From assembly GCF_002752655.1 (NCBI RefSeq), contig NZ_CP023737.1, positions 1,674,001 to 1,738,000 of the forward strand: a stretch of 64,000 nt of DNA, read 5' to 3'. The stretch comes from Methylosinus trichosporium OB3b (GTDB taxonomy: Bacteria; Pseudomonadota; Alphaproteobacteria; Rhizobiales; Beijerinckiaceae). Positions 56,901-64,000 of this stretch are shown here, in pieces. The position numbers were made by a program, and so were the translations under genes. The notes under the pieces are model-generated. The model had not been told where the DNA came from. It did no database searches and was given only the letters and a program-made list of their open reading frames with translations. The first letter of the stretch is position 1, and every line of letters starts with the position of its first letter.

Positions 56901-57102
56901 CGTGCCGCTCATGCTCGGCTCCGGCGTCGGATCGGAGCTGCGCCAGCCGCTCGGCGTCTCCATCGTCGGCGGCCTGCTGGTCAGCCAGCTGCTGACCCTG
57001 TTCTCGACGCCGGTCGTCTATCTCGCCTTCGATCGCTTGGCGCGGCGCCTGCGCCGCTTCGGCGAGGCCGAAGCACGCGCGCAGGAAGGGGCGATGGAAT
57101 GA
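53986..57102 (+). CDS. mdtB: RND multidrug transporter, MdtB-like
   Basis: 1038 residues, normal for the HAE1-RND family. The two repeats with 12 helices are visible. Helix 4 carries the proton relay [20 protein letters not shown] (Asp-Asp), and the second repeat has [20 protein letters not shown]. Pore-domain segments such as [18 protein letters not shown] are present. It overlaps the second pump by ATGA. Tandem RND pumps suggest an MdtBC-like heterotrimer; substrate unknown. Confidence 0.93.
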   Translation: MNPSKIFILRPVATTLLMAAIMIAGGFAYRFLPLSALPAVDYPTIEVQTFYPGASPEVMTTAVTAPLERQFGQMPGLAQMTSSSSAGASLITLQFDLSLTLDVAEQQVQAAINAGGSLLPQDLPTPPIYAKINPADAPILTLAVTSKSLPLVDVEDFIETRLAQKLAQLPGVGYVGVGHGQRRAIRIRFNPTALAKYGLQIDDLRTIVANANANAPKGGFDGPTQSSTINANDQIDDPAQFRNVILAFRNGNAIRLSDVAEVRHGPENDRIASFANATPAIVLEIRRQPGTNVIEVVESVKAMLPKLRASLPSALDVAVLSDRTTTIRASVEDVERELVLAVALVVLVIFVFLRNLPATIIPSLSVPLSLVGAFVAMYLLGFSLDNLSLMALTISTGFVVDDAIVVIENIARYIEAGMTPLQAALRGSAQIAFTIVSLTLSLIAVLIPLLFMGDVVGRLFHEFAVTLAVTIVISAFVSLSLVPMLCAKLLRHRTIAQRSRFDIVSERIVERMIRAYGQALDIVLERQKLVLTATVATVALTCLLYAVIPKGFFPLQDTGAIEAFTEARQDISFAGMVAKQRALAEAILRDPDVAEVSSFVGVDGQNTTLNSGRFYISLKPFSERRSRVTDVIERLQDAAENVPGVRLSMRPVQDLTIDSTSSKAAYHFVLENVNAALLREWTPRFVERLRQSPELANVASDLQSSGKALDIVVDRATAARFGITMAAIDNVLYDAFGQRIVSTIYTQSNQYRVILELDPERQASGAALAGLYLPSSAATNGQVPLTAIMRLEERDGPLQITHLGQFPATTISFDVAPGSSLGDAVRAIADAEANIALPESFTLAMQGAASAFTATSKSELLLILAAIATMYIVLGVLYESFVHPITILSTLPSAGIGALLALIVTGHDLDVMGLIGIILLIGIVKKNAIMMIDFALEAERVDGLSPREAITRACLLRFRPILMTTMAAMLGAVPLMLGSGVGSELRQPLGVSIVGGLLVSQLLTLFSTPVVYLAFDRLARRLRRFGEAEARAQEGAME

Positions 57103-60100
57103 ACATTTCCGCGCCGTTCATCCTGCGGCCCGTCGCGACGACGCTGCTCACCATCGCCCTCACTCTCGCCGGCGCGCTCGCCTTCATGAGGCTGCCGGTC
57201 GCGCCGCTGCCGCAGATCGATTCGCCGACGGTCGCAGTTTCCGCGTCATTGCCCGGCGCCTCGCCCGAGACGGTTGCGACCAGCGTCGCGGGTCCTCTCG
57301 AACGCCGCCTCGGCGCGATCGCCGACGTCGCGGAGATGACCTCCTCGAGCAGCGCGGGCCAGACCAACATCGTGCTGCAATTCGGCCTCGACCGCGACAT
57401 CGACGGCGCCGTTCGCGACGTGCAGGCGGCGATCAACGCTGCGGCGGCCGACCTGCCGAGCGGCCTGTCGTCCAACCCGACCTATCACAAGTTCAATCCC
57501 GCGGACACGCCGGTCCTGATTCTCGCCCTGACGTCGAATTTGCTCACCCGCGCGCAGCTCTTCGAGGCGGCGAGCAATGTGCTCCAGCAACGCTTGTCGC
57601 AACTCCCGGGCGTCGGGCAGGTATCGGTCAGCGGCGGCGCCGCGCCGGCCGTGCGCGTGGAGCTCATTCCCGCGGCGCTATTCAAATACGGCGTCGGCCT
57701 CGAGGATGTGCGCGCGGCTCTGGCCTCGGCCAACGCGAATAGCCCCAAGGGTGATCTGTCGCGCGGCGAAGACAAATGGCAAATCTACGCCAACGATCAG
57801 GCCAGCCGCGCCGCCGATTATCGAAATCTCGTCGTCGCCTATCGCAACGGCAATTCCGTGCGCCTTTCGGACCTCGGCGAAGTGGTGGATTCCGTCGCTG
57901 ATCTGCGCAACGCGGCGCTCGTGCAGGGAAAGCCCGCGATATTGGTGACGATCTCGCGGCAGCCGGGCGCGAATATCATCGAGACCGTCGACCGGATCAA
58001 AGCGGAGCTTCCCAAGCTCGCGGCGGGCCTGCCGAGCGACGTCGAGATCATTCTGGCCTCCGACCGCAGCACGACGATCCGCGCCTCGCTTCACGACACG
58101 GAACTGACCCTCGTCATCGCCATCGCCCTCGTCATTCTGGTCGTGTTCCTGTTCATCGGCGAATGGCGCGCGGCGTTCGTGCCGGCGATCGCCGTCCCGG
58201 TGTCCATCATCGGCGCGTTTACAGGCATGTATTTTCTCGGCTACAGCCTGGACATTCTGTCGCTGATGGCGTTGACGATCGCGACGGGCTTCGTCGTCGA
58301 CGACGCGATCGTCGTGCTCGAGACGATCGAGCGCCATATCGAGGCGGGAACACCGCGGCGCGAGGCGGCGCTGAAGGGCGCGCGCGAGGTCGGATTCACC
58401 GTCCTGTCGATCAGCCTATCGCTCATCGCCGTGTTCATCCCGCTGCTGCTGATGGGCGGCATGCTCGGTCGTATGTTCCGCGAGTTCGCGGTGACGCTGT
58501 CCATAACGATCCTCGTGTCGCTGGTCGTCTCGCTGACGACGACGCCGATGCTCTGTTCGATCGTCCTGAGAGCGAAGCGGCGCCGCGAGCGGCGCTGGAC
58601 GCGGCCGTTCTCGAAGCTGGCGACAGCCTATGAGCGAAGCCTGATATGGGCGCTCTATCATCGCGGTCTGATCATGGCGGCTCTCGTCGGCTCGATCGCG
58701 CTGACGATCGGGCTCTTCGCCGTCATTCCGAAGGGCTTTTTCCCTGAGCAGGACACTGGCCGGCTGCGAGGCTCGATCCAAGCGGATCAAGGCATTTCGT
58801 TCCAGGCGATGAGCGCGAAGCTCGCGCAGTTCGTCGCCATCGTTCAGAGCGATCCCGCCGTCGATGTCGTCACGGGCTCGACCGGCGCGGGCGGCGGCGG
58901 CTCCGCGAACACCGGCTCCGTCTCGGTCTCTCTGAAGCCGCTCTCCGAGCGGAACGCGAGCGCTGCGCAAGTGGTCGAGCGGCTGCGGCCGAAGCTCGGT
59001 GAGATCGCCGGCGCGCGGCTGTTCCTGTCTCCGGTTCAAGAATTGCGCAGCGGCGGACGACAGAGCGACGCTCTCTATCAATACACGCTTTTCGCCGACA
59101 GCTCGGCGGAGCTCGTCGAATGGACTCGCAAACTCACGGCGGCGTTGCAGGAGAGCAGAGTCGTGGTCGACCTGAACTCCGATGAGCAGCAAAATGGCGT
59201 CGAAACCTACATCGACATCGACCGCGATACGATGTCGCGACTGGGCCTCACGCCCGTGCAGGTCGACGATACGCTGTACGACGCCTTCGGACAGCGGCAG
59301 GTCTCGACGATCTATAGCGATCTCGACCAATATCACGTCGTGATGGAAGCCGCGCCGCGCTACCAGCAGGACCCGCAGATCCTGCGCGAAATCTATGTGA
59401 GCGCGGCGGTCGCGCCCGTGAGCGGATCCGCCGCTTCTATCCCTCCCACCGGCGCGGTGACGGCCGCCGGCTCCGCATCCTCTGCGACGACGAGCGCGGC
59501 GCTCGATGCGGCGCGCAACGCCGCGACCAATGCGATCGCCAATTCCGGCCGCGGCGGCGCGGCGGTCATTACCTCCTTCGAGACCATGACGCCGCTCGTC
59601 GCCTTCGCGCGCTTCAGGCGCGGCGCGACGCCGCTCGCGATCAATCACCAGGGCTCCTTCGTCGCTTCGACGATCGCCTTCAATCTCGCCATCGGCGCAT
59701 CATTGAGCGACGCCGTCGCCGAATTCGACCATGCGGTCGCCGAGATCCGCATGCCGGCGTCGGTGCATGGCGGTATGCAGGGCACGGCGCGGACGTTTCA
59801 GGAGTCGAGCGACAAACAGCCGCTGCTGATCGTCATGGCGATCGTCACCGTCTATATCGTTCTCGGCATGCTCTGCGAGAGCTATGTGCATCCGATCACC
59901 ATTCTGTCGACACTGCCGTCGGCCGGCGTCGGCGCGCTGCTCGCGCTGTTCGCCTTCGGCTCAGAGTTCGGCGTCATCGCGCTGATCGGCCTGTTCCTGC
60001 TCATCGGCATCGTCAAGAAGAACGCCATCATGATGATCGACTTCGCGCTCGACGCGCGGCGCTCACGAGGGCTGAGCGACTACGACGCGATCGTCGAGGC

Positions 60101-60359
60101 GTGCCGGCTGCGCTTCCGCCCGATCATGATGACGACGGCGGCGGCTCTGCTCGGCGCCCTCCCGCTGATGGCGAGCGTCGGCGCCGGCTCCGAGATCCGT
60201 CGCCCGCTGGGGATCACGATCGTCGGCGGGCTTCTCCTCAGCCAGCTGCTGACGCTCTACACGACGCCGGTCCTCTTTCTGACATTCAACGATTTGCGCG
60301 ACAGTATCGCAAGCTACGGCGACATCGGCGTCTTCAAGAGGATTGGGCGATGGAAATGA
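57099..60359 (+). CDS. mdtC: RND multidrug transporter, MdtC-like, with insertion and altered C-terminus
   Basis: 1086 residues. Helix 4 motif [20 protein letters not shown] is intact, and the second repeat has [20 protein letters not shown]. Compared with its partner it carries a Ser/Thr/Ala-rich insertion of about 45 residues near residue 780 ([20 protein letters not shown]). The final residues (FKRIGRWK) run over the start of an IS3 orfA remnant, so the original C-terminus may have been replaced. Confidence 0.92.
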   Translation: MNISAPFILRPVATTLLTIALTLAGALAFMRLPVAPLPQIDSPTVAVSASLPGASPETVATSVAGPLERRLGAIADVAEMTSSSSAGQTNIVLQFGLDRDIDGAVRDVQAAINAAAADLPSGLSSNPTYHKFNPADTPVLILALTSNLLTRAQLFEAASNVLQQRLSQLPGVGQVSVSGGAAPAVRVELIPAALFKYGVGLEDVRAALASANANSPKGDLSRGEDKWQIYANDQASRAADYRNLVVAYRNGNSVRLSDLGEVVDSVADLRNAALVQGKPAILVTISRQPGANIIETVDRIKAELPKLAAGLPSDVEIILASDRSTTIRASLHDTELTLVIAIALVILVVFLFIGEWRAAFVPAIAVPVSIIGAFTGMYFLGYSLDILSLMALTIATGFVVDDAIVVLETIERHIEAGTPRREAALKGAREVGFTVLSISLSLIAVFIPLLLMGGMLGRMFREFAVTLSITILVSLVVSLTTTPMLCSIVLRAKRRRERRWTRPFSKLATAYERSLIWALYHRGLIMAALVGSIALTIGLFAVIPKGFFPEQDTGRLRGSIQADQGISFQAMSAKLAQFVAIVQSDPAVDVVTGSTGAGGGGSANTGSVSVSLKPLSERNASAAQVVERLRPKLGEIAGARLFLSPVQELRSGGRQSDALYQYTLFADSSAELVEWTRKLTAALQESRVVVDLNSDEQQNGVETYIDIDRDTMSRLGLTPVQVDDTLYDAFGQRQVSTIYSDLDQYHVVMEAAPRYQQDPQILREIYVSAAVAPVSGSAASIPPTGAVTAAGSASSATTSAALDAARNAATNAIANSGRGGAAVITSFETMTPLVAFARFRRGATPLAINHQGSFVASTIAFNLAIGASLSDAVAEFDHAVAEIRMPASVHGGMQGTARTFQESSDKQPLLIVMAIVTVYIVLGMLCESYVHPITILSTLPSAGVGALLALFAFGSEFGVIALIGLFLLIGIVKKNAIMMIDFALDARRSRGLSDYDAIVEACRLRFRPIMMTTAAALLGALPLMASVGAGSEIRRPLGITIVGGLLLSQLLTLYTTPVLFLTFNDLRDSIASYGDIGVFKRIGRWK

Positions 60360-60596
60360 TACGTTATACCGATCATGCCTCGCAATGGGCTGCGATCGCC
60401 TCGATTGCGGCGAAGATCGGCTGCACGGGCGAGGCATTGCGGCATCGGCGACAGCTACGACAACGCGCTCGCCGAGACGAGCAACGGGCTCTACAGGGCC
60501 GAGCTGATCTGGCGACGCGGGCCGTGGCGGAACTTCGAGGCGGTCGAGTTCGCCACGCTCGAATGCGTCGACTGGTTCAGCGCGTTGGGCGTTTGG
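60350..60596 (+). pseudogene. IS3-family remnant (orfA start joined to orfB end)
   Basis: ATG 60350 begins an orfA-like protein ([29 protein letters not shown]). By about 60436 the sequence is orfB C-terminus in another frame (GDSYDNALAETSNGLYRAEL, FEAVEFATLECVDWFSALGV). The middle is deleted. The last codons continue after the IS4 insertion at 62043-62056. Confidence 0.8.
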
Positions 60597-62032
60597 CTAC
60601 GGAGTTCACGGTAGCGATTCCCAAAGCGTTGCATTTGCGCTTCACAGGTCCGAGCGAATCGGATCGGAGGCGGGTCATGGGGTTTGGGGTCGGCGACATT
60701 CGTGTCGAGCGCAGCGGCGACTGGCTGATGGAGCAGATCGCGGCGACGGGGTCGCTGACCTTGCGTAAGGTCGGGGCCTCGCGCAGCGGCGAGATGCGCG
60801 CCCATCGCTTCCTGTCGTCCGGCTTCGCCTCGGTCGAGGCGATCATGGAGACGCTGGGCGCGCGCACCGCGGAGCGCTGCGCCGGTCGCCGGGTGGTGGC
60901 CGCACAGGATACGAGCGAGATCAATTTCGCCGGCCGCTCGGCCAAGCGTCGCGGCCTGGGGCCCGCCGGCAATGGATGCGATCCTGGCTTCTTCATCCAT
61001 CCGGTGCTGGCCATAGACGCCGATGACGAGGCCGTGGTCGGCCTCGTCGACGCGCGGATCTGGACGCGTCCGCAGACGAAGGCGCCGGCGCGGCGCGGCC
61101 GCGCTTTCGAGGACAAGGAATCGGCGCGCTGGCTCGAAGGCTGCGCGAGCGCCGCAGAGCAGCTCGGCGCGGCCGCCGAAGTCACCGTCGTCGGCGACCG
61201 CGAGAGCGACATCTTCCAGCTTTTCGCGCGGCGTCCCGAGGGCGTCCATCTCGTCGTGCGCGCCGCCCAGGATCGCCGTATCGAAGGCGGCTCTCTCTTC
61301 GAGGCGGCCGCCGCGGCCGCGCCGCTGACGACGACAATGACCAAGGTCGCGCCGCGCGGGCCGGGCGACAAAGGGCGCCTCGCCAGGGTCGAGCTGCGCG
61401 CGGTCCGCGTCCGCCTCCTCGCCCCGGCCTCCCTCTCCGCGAAGGAAAAGACGGGCGCGCCGGCTGTCGAGCTGACGCTGGTGGAGGCGCGCGAAATCGA
61501 GCCGCCGGAAGGCGTCGCTTCGCTGCTGTGGCGGCTCCTGACCACCCATGCGGCCGAAACCGCCGAACAGGCGCGCGAGATCGTGCGTTGCTATCGCTTG
61601 CGCTGGCGGATCGAGCAATTGTTCCGCACCCTCGAAAGCGACGGGCTCGCGCTCGAGGACAGCCAGATCGTCGACGCCGAGCGGTTGATGCGGCTCTCGG
61701 CGGTGGCCCTCGGAGCGGCGGCTCGCATCATTCAACTGGTCGACGCGCGCGACGGCGGCCCGCGCTCCTGCGGCGACGTCGTCGACGAGGCCCTGGTCGA
61801 GCCGCTCGAGGCGATCGGCAAGACCTTGGAGGGCAAGACGGAACGGCAGAAGAACCCGCATGAGAAGGGCTCGCTCGCATGGCTCGCTTGGATCACAGCC
61901 CGTTTGGGAGGCTGGAACTGCTACTACAAGCCGCCCGGCCCCAAGACGATGCGAGACGGATGGAACCGCCTCGCCTCCATGCTCGCCGGATACGCCATCG
62001 CAACAGCCAAAGCGTTTCCGTGAATCCCGTAG
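60597..62032 (+). mobile_element. IS4-family insertion sequence with 10-bp target duplication
   Basis: 1436 bp. The left end is CTACGGAGTTCACGG; the right end complement is CTACGGGATTCACGG. The repeat GGGCGTTTGG flanks it at 60587-60596 and 62033-62042, within the 10-13 bp expected for IS4. It sits inside the IS3 remnant and holds an intact transposase, so it looks recent. Confidence 0.93.
60677..62023 (+). CDS. IS4-family transposase
   Basis: 448 residues from ATG 60677 with GGAGG upstream; a longer open reading upstream is the pump gene and IS3 remnant. DTSEINFAG (first Asp), VTVVGDRESDIFQLFAR (second Asp) and YRLRWRIEQLFRTLESDGL (Glu, with Y-x-x-R-W-x-x-E) give the DDE set with the Tn5-like layout. 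The C-terminal WNCYYKPPGPKTMRDGWNRL is typical. No frameshift. Confidence 0.93.
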   Translation: MGFGVGDIRVERSGDWLMEQIAATGSLTLRKVGASRSGEMRAHRFLSSGFASVEAIMETLGARTAERCAGRRVVAAQDTSEINFAGRSAKRRGLGPAGNGCDPGFFIHPVLAIDADDEAVVGLVDARIWTRPQTKAPARRGRAFEDKESARWLEGCASAAEQLGAAAEVTVVGDRESDIFQLFARRPEGVHLVVRAAQDRRIEGGSLFEAAAAAAPLTTTMTKVAPRGPGDKGRLARVELRAVRVRLLAPASLSAKEKTGAPAVELTLVEAREIEPPEGVASLLWRLLTTHAAETAEQAREIVRCYRLRWRIEQLFRTLESDGLALEDSQIVDAERLMRLSAVALGAAARIIQLVDARDGGPRSCGDVVDEALVEPLEAIGKTLEGKTERQKNPHEKGSLAWLAWITARLGGWNCYYKPPGPKTMRDGWNRLASMLAGYAIATAKAFP

Positions 62033-62107
62033 GGGCGTTTGGGGAGGCCGCTGGTAGCTACGTCCCTGTCGCCTCTTTTCGTTATTGACCTAACCACCTG
62101 ATTTCTT

Positions 62108-62183
62108 TGGTGGAGCTGCGGGGAATCGAACCCCGGACCTCTGCAGTGCGATTGCAGCGCTCTCCCATCTGAGCTACAGCCCC
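62108..62183 (-). tRNA. tRNA-Ala (anticodon CGC)
   Basis: The complement begins GGGGCTGTAGCTCAGATGGG and folds into a full cloverleaf. The anticodon stem-loop is CTGCA-ATCGCAC-TGCAG, the T loop has GGTTCGATTCC-like sequence, and CCA is encoded. The anticodon CGC reads GCG. Confidence 0.93.
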
Positions 62184-62296
62184 GGTCAGCGCGGTGGTTA
62201 CACGCAGCCCTCGGCGCTGTCAATCGTATGTCGACGAATTTCTTTCGACGTCGACTCTTGCCGGGTCGAAGTTTGCGGGCTATAGACCCGCTCGTC

Positions 62297-62373
62297 GCTC
62301 CCTTCGTCTAGCGGTCTAGGACGTCGCCCTCTCACGGCGAAAACAGGGGTTCGAGTCCCCTAGGGAGCGCCAA
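62297..62373 (+). tRNA. tRNA-Glu (anticodon CTC)
   Basis: It begins GCTCCCTTCGTCTAGCGGTC and ends with AGGGAGC-G-CCA. The anticodon stem-loop is TCGCC-CTCTCAC-GGCGA, giving CTC for Glu (GAG). CCA is encoded. A phage-like gene follows within 120 bases, so its 3' end is a possible integration site. Confidence 0.93.
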
Positions 62374-62488
62374 ACAAATCAGTTCGTTACGCGAGTGAGC
62401 CTCGCCTAAACGGTCGACATACGGAAATTCTGCGGAAAACCCGCCTCCGAGATGGTCGCAAGCGATGGCTCTTAACCGCCCCATCCCG

Positions 62489-63178
62489 TCACCCTGCCTC
62501 GAGCGCAGCCCGCGCCGCTTCGATCCAAGCCGGCGCGAAATGGAGCCCGAGGGCGAGCGGGTCGATCCGGCGATTCGTGAACCGGGCCAGCTTGGCGACC
62601 AAGGCCGGGAAGATCGCCGCCTCTCGCGGGATGAACGTCTCGGCCGGCGCGGGTCGGCTCGTCGAAGCGTTGCGCTCGGACGGCTCGCCGTTGCGTCCAG
62701 GCGCCGGAGCGTTGCGCCAGCGGGAGGCCGCAGGGCGAGGATGCTCGGCCTGCCGATCGGCGCTTCCGGTTTCTCGACCGGGATTGAGAGGCGGCTCGGG
62801 CGCGCGGCGATCGGCAGCGGGCTGCTCGGCCTCGGCGGCGCCAATGACCTCGAATATGCGGCGCCCGTATCGGCCCGCCGTTTTCGTGACGCGGATCAGT
62901 CCCACTTCGGCGAGCGCGGCGGCGTAATAGCGGACCATGCGCTCGCGCTTGGCGATCTTGGCGCAAATCGTCGCGAGCGCGTGGCCGCATGTCCCGTCGG
63001 CGCTGGCGTATTCCAAGAGATAGACGAAGAAGGCTTGAGCGCCGTCCGTGATCTTGCCCTCGGATCGAAGGCGCATCGCTTCCTTGCGGCGCAGTCCAGC
63101 AATCGACGGGGGAAGCCAAGAGCCGCGCGCACGCGGCCGGTTGCCGGGCGCGCGCCCGGTCTGATATTCAGTGTTCAT
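62489..63178 (-). CDS. helix-turn-helix protein, phage/plasmid replication-initiation-like
   Basis: 229 residues. After a basic N-terminus the segment KITDGAQAFFVYLLEYASAD then LATICAKIAKRERMVRYYAA forms a winged-helix (KERMVRYYAAALAEVGLI; RYGRRIFEV as the wing). A Pro/Ala-rich linker (residues ~115-170) leads to a small helical C-terminal domain. Such proteins resemble phage O-like replication or plasmid regulators in alphaproteobacteria. It lies next to a tRNA-Glu, so a second integrated element may start here. Confidence 0.6.
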   Translation of the reverse strand: MNTEYQTGRAPGNRPRARGSWLPPSIAGLRRKEAMRLRSEGKITDGAQAFFVYLLEYASADGTCGHALATICAKIAKRERMVRYYAAALAEVGLIRVTKTAGRYGRRIFEVIGAAEAEQPAADRRAPEPPLNPGRETGSADRQAEHPRPAASRWRNAPAPGRNGEPSERNASTSRPAPAETFIPREAAIFPALVAKLARFTNRRIDPLALGLHFAPAWIEAARAALEAG

Positions 63179-63600
63179 CGCGAGCCGAGGTCCATTCGGT
63201 TCAAAGGTGAAAGAGCCGCCGCGCCCTGCCAGGGGCCGGCGGCTCGCCCCTTTTATGGGGCCAGCGTTACGCGGTCGTCAAACGCGCCCCCTCCCCTCCA
63301 AATCTCAAGAACGCCCGCGGCAGCGCGTGGAAGGATGATCTTGGAATAGATCGCCTGCAATCCATTGCCACCCTCGGCCGCGCCTAACGTCCTCGCCCGG
63401 AACGGATTTCGGTCGAAGGAGCGAGCGTCAGGGAATGGGCGTCGGTTGCCGGTCGAATGGCCGCCGGTTGCCACCCTGCCGCCCCCTGGGGCTCCGGATC
63501 GGATCGGCCGGCGCGGTTGATGCCGATCGGCGAAACGCCGACGATTCGGGAGACGTCAGGCAGCGCGCGGGCGTCGAGGGCTCGAAGCAACGAATGGTAT
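63179..63600. other. stretch without assigned gene
   Basis: A minus-strand frame at 63253-63474 (74 codons, with IYSKIILPRAAAGVLEIWRG) is protein-like in part but has no recognised family. Otherwise nothing stands out. Confidence 0.3.
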
Positions 63601-63603
63601 AAC

Positions 63604-63641
63604 GTAAGGCGATGCTTGACGCACGCAAGGCAGCGCCTTAC
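63604..63641. promoter_or_regulatory. inverted repeat in the higBA promoter region
   Basis: GTAAGGCG (63604-63611) and CGCCTTAC (63634-63641) form an 8-bp inverted repeat around a -35-like TTGACG (63616-63621), ending 10 bases before higB. It fits an operator for HigA autoregulation (inference). Confidence 0.45.
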
Positions 63642-63651
63642 AACTATCGTC

Positions 63652-63936
63652 ATGATTGAGAGCTTCAAGAGCAAGGCGCTCAAGCGCTACTGGACCAAAG
63701 GGGACGAGACCGGCGTCCGCGCCGATTGGCGCAAAAAGGTCCGCATCATCCTGTCCCGGCTCGATGTCGTTCGGGTGCCGGAAGAAATGAACACCCCCGG
63801 CCTCGGGTTTCACCAGCTGAAAGGCGATCAAGCCAGCCGCTACGCGGTCTCAGTCTCTCGCAATTGGCGGATCACATTCGGCTGGAAAGGCGAGAACGCT
63901 GCGGACGTCGATATGGAGGACTATCATGGCGAATGA
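63652..63936 (+). CDS. higB: HigB/RelE-type toxin
   Basis: 94 residues from ATG 63652. IESFKSKALKRYWTKGDETG, LDVVRVPEEMNTPGLGFHQL and YAVSVSRNWRITFGWKGENA, then ADVDMEDYH, are the HigB fold of a ribosome-dependent mRNA interferase. It overlaps the antitoxin start by 11 bases. The toxin-first gene order is characteristic of higBA. Confidence 0.92.
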   Translation: MIESFKSKALKRYWTKGDETGVRADWRKKVRIILSRLDVVRVPEEMNTPGLGFHQLKGDQASRYAVSVSRNWRITFGWKGENAADVDMEDYHGE

Positions 63937-64000
63937 CACCCTGCGTCACCACTCTATCGAGCCGGCGCATCCCGGCGAAATGCTGGCCGAAGTCACGATC
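63926..64000 (+). CDS. higA: HigA-type antitoxin, 3' end outside window
   Basis: Only 25 codons are visible from ATG 63926: MANDTLRHHSIEPAHPGEML, then AEVTI. HPGEML is the hallmark opening of HigA antitoxins (XRE family). The rest is cut by the window. Confidence 0.85.
   Translation, partial: MANDTLRHHSIEPAHPGEMLAEVTI

Noticed and set aside
60101..62023. A 640-residue protein starting inside the RND gene
   Set aside because: The upstream part is a shadow of the pump and an IS3 remnant; the transposase starts at 60677 with a good ribosome binding site.
1..64000. CRISPR arrays
   Set aside because: No series of regularly spaced repeats was found; the tandem repeats at 19644-19690 belong to the IS21 end.

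Overview
The window is high-GC DNA from an alphaproteobacterium, most likely Hyphomicrobiales (Rhizobiales). The Omp25/RopB-like barrel domain, the vicibactin-type hydroxamate siderophore genes and the spectrum of insertion sequences fit this order. A methanotroph-like lineage (Methylocystaceae) is a guess only. Roughly half of the window is accessory DNA: a tailless prophage or satellite, at least eight IS families, many of them nested, and a string of gene fragments. Many otherwise well-conserved genes carry one-base frameshifts, several of them in homopolymer runs. These may be sequencing errors or real decay, and this affects every 'pseudogene' call below.

Layout. 1-2951 (minus): a conflict-type cassette of a subtilisin-like protease, an EAD1-trypsin fusion and a further EAD1 protein cut by the window edge. 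3408-4426: a frameshifted lipoprotein. 4689-13598: an integrative element with integrase, excisionase-like protein, capsid cement, gpW, protease-capsid fusion, portal and large terminase, plus a plus-strand XRE-HicA-HicB operon. No tail, lysis or replication genes are seen. 13597-17263: a second recombinase and the remnant of a third, the latter split by an IS256-family element with an exact 8-bp target duplication. 17634-19418: an alpha/beta hydrolase and a small lipoprotein. 19639-23065: an IS21 element and IS110 and IS3 fragments.

23053-32157 (minus): one long, translationally coupled glycan operon. A HAD-UbiA fusion, DprE1 and DprE2 make up a decaprenyl-phosphoryl-arabinose-type donor pathway. 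They are followed by an NAD-dependent epimerase, an FAD oxidoreductase, a methyltransferase, GtrA and a polytopic membrane protein. The last part is strikingly AT-rich.

32403-49061: a metal and siderophore island bounded and interrupted by IS6-family remnants. It contains a TonB receptor fused to a second barrel and broken by IS1380; amidase, flavoprotein and ABC fragments; an NRAMP transporter; a DMT transporter with a His-rich tail; a P-type ATPase fragment; a 5' receptor fragment; and an ornithine/lysine N-monooxygenase, an acyltransferase and an MbtH-A-T-TE synthetase. 49618-60359: an OmpR-type two-component system divergent from an RND efflux operon (deleted outer-membrane factor, adaptor, two pumps). 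60350-62056: an IS4-family element inserted in an IS3 remnant. 62108-64000: tRNA-Ala and tRNA-Glu, a helix-turn-helix replication-like gene and the start of a HigBA toxin-antitoxin pair.
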